Part shown: positions 24,032 to 30,200 of the stretch, one piece after another
How positions within the stretch are numbered: position 1 is the first letter of the stretch
Layout: each line of letters starts with the position of its first letter
Source of the DNA: an uncultured Lachnospiraceae bacterium
GTDB taxonomy: Bacteria; Bacillota; Clostridia; Lachnospirales; Lachnospiraceae
Assembly (NCBI GenBank): GCA_910585635.1
Contig: CAJUFE010000059.1
Span: 1 to 30,200, forward strand
Direction: 5' to 3'
Length of the DNA stretch: 30,200 nt
Program-made: the position numbers and the translations under genes
Notes under the pieces: model-generated
Told to the model about the DNA's origin: nothing
The model's database searches: none
What the model saw: the letters and a program-made list of their open reading frames with translations, nothing else

Positions 24032-25288
24032 TCACCGATCCTTTTTCCACAGATCCTTCGAAAAACCAAAACTCCGATCTGTCTTTTCGATCTTGATCTC
24101 CACGATCGTAGAAACATAATGACGTACTTTTACTTTCTGTGTAGGGTTATCCTCCCGGAACACATCCATGATCCTGTCAAAAGTGATCTCGCAATCCTCC
24201 TGTTTGATCCCGATCAACAGGATCAAAAACTGGTTCAGGCTATATCGCGTATAGATATCGCCCCGCCTCAAAGACTTACAGATCGCATCACTTAAGTTAG
24301 CCGACTGCTCTGCCAGGAGCTCCTCTTTATCCAAAGGTTCTCCTTTACTGTCCGTCAGTGTGCACAGCATCAGAAAGATCGACCGACCGCTCCTCTCGAC
24401 CATACGGGTGATGATACGGTAACTATCGATAAAGCTTGGATAGCTGCAATAATATGCTCCCTTATCGATATCCTTTTCCTTTAAGCTGTTCTTTATATCA
24501 CCAAGATCGCCCATGGCATATTGGATCTGGCTGCTCATAGCACGGAACCTGGAAAGCATCTTTTCAGAAGGCGAGGTCCCCGCTCCTTCAAAGAACATGG
24601 TGGTCGCATCCTCGTACACCTTCAGCGCTTCCTTATAACGGTTCATCGCCAGCAGACAATCGATCTTCAAAAGCTGCCATTCCTCAAAAGGATAGATCTT
24701 GACCGCATCACTGCACAGCTCCAGCATATCCTCATACCGCCTGTTCTTCTGCATCAGACGGCAGCATTCCTGGACAAGGCCAAAATACAGGTCTTTATAG
24801 CGGACATTTTCCTCCATGACCCATTCCTCATCCACCAGGAATGGTAGGAATCCGCCTGTGAACCGCCTACATGCCTCCTTTAACCGGACCATCCTTTCTT
24901 CTTCATTCTGCGTGATGAGCGCACGGTCCGCCATCTGATCAAATTCCACGGCATCTACGATGGTGGTGAACGGTCCGCCAAATCGATAGATCCCTTTCTC
25001 TACCCATATCCGATCCCCGGCAGGGATCACGGTCTCTCCCAACAGTTTCCTCAACCGAAATATCAGGATACGAAAAGCGTTTTTTGTATCCTGTGTTTCA
25101 TCATTTCCATACAGAGCAGTCAATAGCTGACCCTTTGGGACGCCTTCCTCCCCGGCTAATAACAAAAGGAGAAAAAGCTGCATGACTTTACTGGCCATGT
25201 TGCATTTTATCATAAACGTTTTATCATCATAACAAAAGGACAAATGCCCAAACATACGAACTGAAAAAACTGGCCTTTTTTCATCCAT
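24032..25288 (-). CDS. SARP-type regulator: winged helix, BTAD and degenerate GGDEF-like domain
   Basis: 418 residues. Residues 8-100 form an OmpR/SARP-like winged helix (VRMFGHLSFCYDDKTF; QLLTALYGNDETQDTKNAFR; ILIFRLRKLLGETVIPAG). A bacterial transcriptional activator domain of TPR-like helices occupies about 100-265 (ACRRFTGGFLPF; LMQKNRRYEDMLELCSDAVK; ALKVYEDATTMFFEGAGTSP). The C-terminal third (about 290-395) resembles a GGDEF fold in secondary structure (ITRMVERSGRSIFLMLCTL; RGDIYTRYSLNQFLILLIG) but lacks a GG(D/E)EF active site. It may sense a small molecule or a protein. It has its own promoter at 25339-25367 and heads the operon with holB. Target genes are unknown. Confidence 0.85.
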   Translation of the reverse strand: MDEKRPVFSVRMFGHLSFCYDDKTFMIKCNMASKVMQLFLLLLLAGEEGVPKGQLLTALYGNDETQDTKNAFRILIFRLRKLLGETVIPAGDRIWVEKGIYRFGGPFTTIVDAVEFDQMADRALITQNEEERMVRLKEACRRFTGGFLPFLVDEEWVMEENVRYKDLYFGLVQECCRLMQKNRRYEDMLELCSDAVKIYPFEEWQLLKIDCLLAMNRYKEALKVYEDATTMFFEGAGTSPSEKMLSRFRAMSSQIQYAMGDLGDIKNSLKEKDIDKGAYYCSYPSFIDSYRIITRMVERSGRSIFLMLCTLTDSKGEPLDKEELLAEQSANLSDAICKSLRRGDIYTRYSLNQFLILLIGIKQEDCEITFDRIMDVFREDNPTQKVKVRHYVSTIVEIKIEKTDRSFGFSKDLWKKDR

Positions 25289-25338
25289 TTTCTCACCTAT
25301 TAATATTCCTTATAAGATAAAGATCCTTTATTATGATG

Positions 25339-25367
25339 ATTATATATCTTTTCGTAAGGTTTTTCAA
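25339..25367 (-). promoter_or_regulatory. Promoter of the SARP-holB-ricT-rsmI operon
   Basis: Minus strand: TTGAAA (25362-25367, 5/6), exactly 17 bp, perfect TATAAT (25339-25344). The start codon of the regulator is about 50 bp downstream. The box lies in the 100-bp AT-rich gap after the decarboxylase gene, so the downstream genes can be expressed independently of it. Confidence 0.75.
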
Positions 25368-25388
25368 CTAACAAAGACTTTTTTTCAT

Positions 25389-26897
25389 CTATCCTTTGAT
25401 CACACGTATCTTTTTCGCATCTCCTTCTTTTTTCAGCCCATGGACAGAAGCGCCTATATCATCATAAAGCTTTATCTTCTCGATCAGCTTCTCTGAGACG
25501 ATCTCTCCTGGGGTCAGACAGGGGATCCCCGGTGGATACAGATAGATAAAGTCCGCTGCTGCCCTGCCCGCGCAATCATCGATCCTGCATTCCTCCCATT
25601 CCTTCTCTTTTGCCTCTTGGATCTTGCAGACCGATCTTGGCATGATCCTCTCCTGGAAGATCTCCTGGCGGATCATCCGCTCTTTCCAGCTCCCTTTCCG
25701 TTCCATACCGGATCCTGTTTTGGCATGACCCTTTTCCATTTCCTCCAAGATCAGCCGATCGGCTCCCCTAAGTCCCTGGAACAATCGCTCTAGCCCCTCT
25801 TTTCGGTCCCACAAACTGGTCAATGCCAGCGCGTATCCCGCCTCCTTCATCTCCAGCTCCAGATGATAGGATCTGCGCAGATGATCGTCCAGCCATATCC
25901 CATTTCGCTTACCATAGCCGGTGGACATCACGATCTTAGAAGGATCCATATCATAGATCCCGGCTTTTCCGACCCACTCTCTTCCCGGGACATAGATGGA
26001 CTTAAGATCTTTACACCTCTCTCGGAACACCTCTAACATCCTTGCAAGCTCTTCTAGCTTTTCTTTCCCCTCCTGCTCCATATAAAGGATACATCCTTCG
26101 ATCGATGCTAAAAAAAGATAAGAAGGGCTGCTGCTCTGATAGATCGACAGGTAGGCCTTTATCCTTTCCATCCGTTCCTGTCCCAGATACCCCTTTTTCA
26201 TATGGATGATCCCCGTCTGTGTAAAACATGGGAGTGTCTTGTGGAGACTCTGTATGACCACATCCGCCCCCTGGACCAAAGCCGATCTGGGAAAGCTCCC
26301 TTCCTCTGCAAAAGAGAAATGCGCGCCATGGGCCTCGTCTACGATAAGAGGGATCCCATGGTCATGAGCGGCTTGAGCGATCTTCCCCACATCCGATACG
26401 ATCCCCTCATAGGTAGGCGACACGATCATGACCGCTTGGGTGTCCGGATGGGCCCTTAAGGCTTTTTCCACATCCTCCGCCGATATCCCCCCCTGTATCC
26501 CCAGCCCCTCCATGATCTGTGGATAAAGATATACGGTCTCTAAGCCGTTTAAGAAGATCCCGTTATAGACCGATCTATGGCAGTTCCTTCCGATCAGGAT
26601 CTTCCCATTCCTGGTGACACAGCCACTGACCGCGCTCAATATCCCTCCGCTGCTGCCATTGATCAGATAACAACTCTCATCCGAACCATAGATCCCTGCC
26701 GCCTGTTCCATAGAATCCTTCAAGATCCCCTCTGCATGATGCAGGTCGTCAAAGCCATCGATCTCTGTGATATCGATAGAAAACATATCCGATCCCTGCC
26801 TCTTATGACCTGGCATATGGAATGGGTAATAGTCGGAAGCTGCATATCGCATCAATCGATCAAATAAAGATCCAGCATATACTTTTTTTATATCCAT
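25389..26897 (-). CDS. Orn/Lys/Arg decarboxylase family protein (YaaO-like)
   Basis: 502 residues, PLP-dependent aspartate-aminotransferase fold without the N-terminal wing domain of the E. coli enzymes. FHMPGHKRQG (26-35), HHAEGILKDSMEQAAGIYGS, LINGSSGGILSAVSGC, VDEAHGAH (Asp187 contacts the PLP ring, His190) and PLP-binding Lys220 in QSLHKTLPC are visible, and the C-terminal GIPCLTPGE is the usual family end motif. It should remove CO2 from lysine, arginine or ornithine, giving polyamine precursors. It matches Bacillus yaaO in size and place. Substrate cannot be told from motifs. AAGGAC precedes the ATG by 7 bases; a structured element lies 30 bp further upstream. Confidence 0.93.
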   Translation of the reverse strand: MDIKKVYAGSLFDRLMRYAASDYYPFHMPGHKRQGSDMFSIDITEIDGFDDLHHAEGILKDSMEQAAGIYGSDESCYLINGSSGGILSAVSGCVTRNGKILIGRNCHRSVYNGIFLNGLETVYLYPQIMEGLGIQGGISAEDVEKALRAHPDTQAVMIVSPTYEGIVSDVGKIAQAAHDHGIPLIVDEAHGAHFSFAEEGSFPRSALVQGADVVIQSLHKTLPCFTQTGIIHMKKGYLGQERMERIKAYLSIYQSSSPSYLFLASIEGCILYMEQEGKEKLEELARMLEVFRERCKDLKSIYVPGREWVGKAGIYDMDPSKIVMSTGYGKRNGIWLDDHLRRSYHLELEMKEAGYALALTSLWDRKEGLERLFQGLRGADRLILEEMEKGHAKTGSGMERKGSWKERMIRQEIFQERIMPRSVCKIQEAKEKEWEECRIDDCAGRAAADFIYLYPPGIPCLTPGEIVSEKLIEKIKLYDDIGASVHGLKKEGDAKKIRVIKG

Positions 26898-26927
26898 AGG
26901 TATGTCCTTATCCTTCTGATCGTTTGT

Positions 26928-27153
26928 TACTTTTCACACCCACGCCAGGGAGTCTTATCGCATCGGCCTTCGGTCATACGGCATGACATGACAACACCTA
27001 GCATCCGAAGGGTTACTGTTCACGGCTACGCCGTTCACAGCAACAGAATGCACACAAAATGGGCTAACCGCCCATTTTGGCGCTGCAACCCTCGGGTTTC
27101 TTGCGACCTTTGCTCACAAGAAACACCTCGCGGGATATTACCTGTGAAAAGTA
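26928..27153. repeat. Structured non-coding element with 11-bp terminal inverted repeats
   Basis: 226 bp bounded by a perfect inverted repeat: TACTTTTCACA (26928-26938) and TGTGAAAAGTA (27143-27153). Inside, nested pairing is clear: CCGAAGGGTT (27005-27014) with AACCCTCGG (27087-27095, one bulge) closes a branch containing CTGT-ACGGC/GCCGT-ACAG (27017-27041) and CAAAATGGGC/GCCCATTTTG (27055-27064/27070-27079). GTTTCTTG/CAAGAAAC (27096-27103/27117-27124) follows. No coding frame fits. It fills most of the 369-bp gap between the decarboxylase and the small plus-strand gene. This may be a non-autonomous mobile repeat or a structured RNA in the decarboxylase leader; strand is not decided. Confidence 0.55.
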
Positions 27154-27194
27154 GCTCCGAAGGCCCGTATCCCCATCCCCCTAAGGGGACCCTC

Positions 27195-27223
27195 TGGATT
27201 TTATCGCTCGATCGTTCTATAAT
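27195..27223 (+). promoter_or_regulatory. Probable promoter of the small plus-strand gene
   Basis: Perfect TATAAT at 27218-27223, with only a weak -35 (TGGATT, 27195-27200) at 17 bp. About 43 bp before the gene start. Confidence 0.45.
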
Positions 27224-27266
27224 AGGGTCCATAAAGATATCACAACGATAAGGAGCTGATCATCTC

Positions 27267-27497
27267 ATGCGTACAGAAACGTTCAAAATGGAGAGGCCAG
27301 GCCTGGTCAAGGCCGGCGACAGGGTTAAGATCATCGAGCGCCCCGGAACCAGCAGCTACAGCTACATCATCGATCCAGCTGTAGCGATGTCCGGGTGCTA
27401 CCAGACCAGGGACCGGATCCTTTCCGACCACGGGATCGTAAAAGAGGTCCAGGAAAATGATCGCGGCTTTTATGTGATCGTAGAACTGGGATCCTGA
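27267..27497 (+). CDS. Small protein of unknown function, SH3-like beta pattern
   Basis: 76 residues. Alternating hydrophobic strands around turns (GLVKAGDRVKIIERPG near the start, GIVKEVQENDRGFYVIVEL at the end) suggest a small SH3-like barrel; the middle GTSSYSYIIDPAVAMSGC YQ is uncommon. I do not recognise the family. AAGGAG stands 11 bases upstream, codon use (GC-rich third positions, ATC for Ile) matches the neighbours, and there is a TATAAT box upstream, so I consider it a real gene. It is convergent with the next gene, only 4 bp between stop codons. Confidence 0.75.
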   Translation: MRTETFKMERPGLVKAGDRVKIIERPGTSSYSYIIDPAVAMSGCYQTRDRILSDHGIVKEVQENDRGFYVIVELGS

Positions 27498-27501
27498 ACC
27501 C

Positions 27502-29520
27502 TTACGGACTCCCGTCAGGCCCCACGAAACGGACCTCTTCAGAGGTATCTCCTCCTCCGGCACTGATACCGGATCCAGGATTTGGTTCGATCGTGGGGAC
27601 TACATCCCTGTTTTCATCCCCCGGCGGCACGGTGATCGGACCTGCAGGGCTGTCATCCCTTCCAGGCGCCTGGGCAGGTGGCTGAGCCGCTTGTGTGGGC
27701 GCTGCCTGGACAGGAGCTTGCGTGGACGGCTGGGTGGCGGGCTGGGCTGTTGTGGGCTGTGTAGATGGCTGGGACTGCGATGGCCGTGTCGATGGCGGAG
27801 CTGTGGTAGGCTGTGCAGACGCTCCTCCTGTGGTGGGCTGGACAGACGGTCCTCCTACTGGTGACTGGGTCGGCGGAGTCTGCCCTGACGTCTGTTCGGG
27901 TGTCCTTACAGATGACGGACCTGCGATCTTATCCTGAAGGACATCGGAAAATTGATATGGCCGTTCAGACGATACCCGCCATGGCCACCCACCTTCCTCA
28001 TAGGTGCATGTCTGCAAAAATGTGGTCACTGTATTTCCATCTACCATCAAAAGGGATAACCACTCATCACCGTCTTGTCCGGTAGCACCTCGGGATGCCT
28101 TGTCATCGATCACATGGACATTCCCATCCAGATCGATGACCGCGATCTGTCCGTAGCAGTTCTTTTCACTGGAAGGAGAATATTCGCCATATATCCTTCC
28201 TTTACCTCCATAGTAGTACATACGATAGATATTTCCCTTAAATCTCTCACTGATCTCTTTCGAGTACATCCCATCCGGATCCATACAAAAGATCTGACTA
28301 TGATCAGCTCCGTTCTCCCCCTTATCTACTACCGCACTATAATATAGCTTATCCTCTGCTATACAAAAGCTGTCGATCCCTGATCTGGCTTGTGCAGCTA
28401 CGACTTTTTGGCCGTCCTTTTTTTCCTTATAGATCGCTTTTTTCGTACTATCCTGTGGATCATCCCCCAAAGTAAAGGTCAGATCCTCATAAGTCTGTCC
28501 AGACGGACGGACATCCTTGATCTTCCCATCCTTGTCCAAGGTATACATACGGCTTCCCACTGAACGTACCCCTGTTCCATCCCCTGTCAGGATCTCTCCC
28601 ATGGAGTCGATCAGATAACAAGCTCCGTCTTTGACCTGGATATGATATTTTTCCTCTCCGATCGGATAAAATGTCCCCGTCGGCGCTTCCTTTATCTCGC
28701 CGCCAGATGCAATATAGACCTTTCCATCCTCCAATACCAGATATCCTGTAACGTCTTCAGCTAAAAACTCCTTTTGAGGATCCCCGGGCTTTATTCGAAA
28801 TAACTTGTTGCACAGTTCCTGTTCCTCTTTACTCAAACTACTGAGCGCCTGGGTAGTGACCTGTGGAAGATAATAAAGATATCCATCATGGATCTGGAGA
28901 GAATTTCTCGTAGATACCTCCGGATCATCCTCACTTCCCAAAAAACGCTCCTTTGTTTCTGTGGTATACCGATAGCAGATCGGTTTAAAGATACCCGCAT
29001 ATCGCGTATCAGAAGAAAGATAACTCCAAAATCCGGGTCCCTTGACCAGACTATCCAGATCCTGTGCTCCATCATCTCCTGCCTGTCCTTTCCAGCCCGT
29101 ATCCAGCTGGATATCCTTTAAAGCACCGTCCTCTCCAAAAAAGAACACTTGTCCATCCTTACTCATATCCTCCGTAGCCATATAGCCATCATCCTTCAGA
29201 TAATAGAGTCCCCCTTCCCATATCTTCCAGGAATCAGAAGCAAAAGAACCATCCTCTTCTCTATAACGGCTGCCGCTGTCGTCAGTGATCCATCCATATA
29301 CATCTTCCTTTTCGATGGCCAGTTCCGTTGTCTCTTCTTCGTAAGACCCTGTCGCCCATTCAGAAGAATCGCCTGCGATCTTCTCATAAACCGTCATAAC
29401 GACCCATATAGCGACAAATAAAGCAGCTAACGCACAGATGGCCATGATCCCTGCCCATATATAGGAAGTCCTGATACTCTGTCTTTTTCGTTGTCTGCTA
29501 TGCTCTGACCTATTGCTCAT
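27502..29520 (-). CDS. Anchored extracellular protein, DUF5050/WG-repeat-like, with Pro/Thr/Gln-rich tail
   Basis: 672 residues from ATG 29520, chosen because GAGG lies 8 bases upstream; ATG 29550 adds ten residues with a poorer site. A basic N-terminus and one transmembrane segment (about 19-44) indicate an anchored protein with its bulk outside. Residues about 85-135 resemble choline-binding-type repeats (SWKIWEGGLYYLKDDGYMAT; GQVFFFGEDGAL). The centre (about 150-540) has repeated short beta units such as GYLYYLPQVTT-like DGYLYYLPQVT, EDGKVYIASGGEI, AEDKLYYSAVV and YYYGGKGRIYG, suggesting a propeller. The tail (about 555-640) is rich in Pro, Thr, Gln and Ser with PAQPTT-like units, as in cell-wall-spanning linkers. 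No enzymatic motif is seen. It precedes no obvious partner; tRNA genes lie upstream. Confidence 0.85.
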   Translation of the reverse strand: MSNRSEHSRQRKRQSIRTSYIWAGIMAICALAALFVAIWVVMTVYEKIAGDSSEWATGSYEEETTELAIEKEDVYGWITDDSGSRYREEDGSFASDSWKIWEGGLYYLKDDGYMATEDMSKDGQVFFFGEDGALKDIQLDTGWKGQAGDDGAQDLDSLVKGPGFWSYLSSDTRYAGIFKPICYRYTTETKERFLGSEDDPEVSTRNSLQIHDGYLYYLPQVTTQALSSLSKEEQELCNKLFRIKPGDPQKEFLAEDVTGYLVLEDGKVYIASGGEIKEAPTGTFYPIGEEKYHIQVKDGACYLIDSMGEILTGDGTGVRSVGSRMYTLDKDGKIKDVRPSGQTYEDLTFTLGDDPQDSTKKAIYKEKKDGQKVVAAQARSGIDSFCIAEDKLYYSAVVDKGENGADHSQIFCMDPDGMYSKEISERFKGNIYRMYYYGGKGRIYGEYSPSSEKNCYGQIAVIDLDGNVHVIDDKASRGATGQDGDEWLSLLMVDGNTVTTFLQTCTYEEGGWPWRVSSERPYQFSDVLQDKIAGPSSVRTPEQTSGQTPPTQSPVGGPSVQPTTGGASAQPTTAPPSTRPSQSQPSTQPTTAQPATQPSTQAPVQAAPTQAAQPPAQAPGRDDSPAGPITVPPGDENRDVVPTIEPNPGSGISAGGGDTSEEVRFVGPDGSP

Positions 29521-29650
29521 ACCTGATACCTCGATCCATTTCTTATCCATACACTACTCTATATTTACATGATCAAATAATTTCATACTATCAAACATCA
29601 TAAACTTATACAAGGAAAAAAAACTTAAAAAAAACGACAATATCCTTACA

Positions 29651-29695
29651 CAAGAAAAAAGACCGTTTACCTGATTTCATCAAGAAAAACGGTCT
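29651..29695 (-). terminator. Terminator of the tRNA cluster
   Basis: On the minus strand AGACCGTTT (29687-29695) pairs with AAACGGTCT (29660-29668), and TTTTTTCTTG follows. It begins 5 bp after the tRNA-Lys gene. Confidence 0.85.
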
Positions 29696-29699
29696 ATGA

Positions 29700-29772
29700 T
29701 GAGCGTGCGGGGATTCGAACCCCGGACAACTTGATTAAAAGTCAAGTGCTCTACCACCTGAGCTACACGCCC
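29700..29772 (-). tRNA. tRNA-Lys (UUU)
   Basis: 73 nt. Acceptor GGGCGTG/CACGCTC with one G-U pair, anticodon loop CTTTTAA closed by CTTGA/TCAAG (anticodon TTT), T arm GGGGTTCGAATCCCC. Discriminator A. The CCA end is not encoded. Confidence 0.97.
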
Positions 29773-29806
29773 ATAAAGCAGATAAATATCCTTATACGCA
29801 AAAAAA

Positions 29807-29880
<74 letters not shown>

Positions 29881-29937
29881 CTATCATTGATACAGACCCT
29901 TCTATCTGTTCAGCAGATGCTTGATAAAAGGATCAAA

Positions 29938-30019
29938 TGGATGGAGGTGGATTCGAACCACCGAAGCAATTTGCAGCAGATTTACAGTCTGTCCCCTTTG
30001 GCCACTCGGGAATCCATCC
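29938..30019 (-). tRNA. tRNA-Tyr (GUA)
   Basis: 82 nt, with the long variable arm of class II tRNAs. Anticodon loop CTGTAAA (anticodon GTA) in stem ACAGA/TCTGC-type pairing, acceptor GGATGGA/TCCATCC, T arm GGTGGTTCGAATCCACC, discriminator A. No encoded CCA. Confidence 0.97.
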
Positions 30020-30040
30020 ATATAGATTTTTTAAGAAAAA

Positions 30041-30114
30041 CGACCCGGAACGGGTTCGAACCGTCGACCTCCGCCGTGACAGGGCGGCGCTCTAACCAGC
30101 TGAGCCACCGGGCC
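30041..30114 (-). tRNA. tRNA-Asp (GUC)
   Basis: 74 nt. Anticodon loop CTGTCAC in stem CCGCC/GGCGG (anticodon GTC), acceptor GGCCCGG/CCGGGTC, discriminator G as usual for Asp. No encoded CCA. First tRNA in transcription order in the window; upstream (30121-30140) is a small hairpin of unclear meaning, and nothing recognisable beyond it to the edge. Confidence 0.97.
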
Positions 30115-30200
30115 GTATCTGGGATACATCTTATGTACCCTCAAAACCACATATTGAAATCATCCTGCCTCTTCCTATCCCGATACCCTCTTGGACAAGC

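Noticed and set aside
27695..27937. Plus-strand Gly/Trp/Val-rich frame
   Set aside because: Antisense of the Pro/Thr/Gln-rich tail of the surface protein.
30115..30200. Possible rRNA end or tRNA promoter at the right edge
   Set aside because: Only a small bulged hairpin (30121-30140) is visible; no rRNA motif and no convincing -35/-10 pair.

Overview
The window looks like a chromosomal segment from a Gram-positive anaerobe of the Clostridia, most likely Lachnospiraceae. Evidence: AGGAGG-type ribosome binding sites almost everywhere, sigma-A promoters with TTGACA/TATAAT boxes, a FabK-type fatty acid synthesis operon in the gene order known from streptococci and clostridia, a fused accD-accA gene, lipoprotein and two-component genes typical of gut Firmicutes, and tRNA genes without an encoded CCA. 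Nearly all genes lie on the minus strand. The only plus-strand genes are three small ones (6378-6635, 17652-17921, 27267-27497).

Reading in the direction of transcription (high to low coordinates): at the right edge is a four-tRNA cluster (Asp-Tyr-fMet-Lys, 29700-30114) with its own terminator. It is followed by a large anchored extracellular protein of unknown function (27502-29520), convergent with a small hypothetical protein. Next come a 226-bp structured non-coding element (26928-27153) and an Orn/Lys/Arg decarboxylase (yaaO-like). A new promoter then starts a run that matches the Bacillus yaaO-holB-yaaT-yabB-yabC-abrB neighbourhood: SARP-type regulator, unknown protein, holB, ricT (with an unusual tetrapeptide-repeat tail), trmN-like methyltransferase, rsmI, and a siroheme nitrite/sulfite reductase. 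An AbrB-type regulator (plus strand) faces this run across a shared terminator.

Divergent from the AbrB gene is the complete type II fatty acid operon fabH-acpP-fabK-fabD-fabG-fabF-accB-fabZ-accC-accDA, ending with a nitronate monooxygenase/FabK-like gene and a bidirectional terminator (6621-6684). Its promoter is near-consensus, and a perfect FabT-type palindrome overlaps the expected transcription start. No fabT gene lies in the window. Three tandem 35-37 bp hairpin units sit between fabG and fabF.

The left part holds a small XRE-type regulator (plus strand) divergent from a sugar-sensing two-component operon: YesN-type response regulator, YesM/LytS-type histidine kinase and two membrane-anchored periplasmic-type sugar-binding proteins, the second closely resembling the galactose/glucose-binding protein with its calcium loop. 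The start of a sugar ABC transporter lipoprotein is cut by the left edge. A second structured non-coding element (about 203 bp, 1520-1722) lies between the two anchored binding proteins.

The least explained parts are the two structured intergenic elements, the hairpin array inside the fab operon, the repeat tail of RicT, and the SARP/unknown-protein pair placed in the holB locus.
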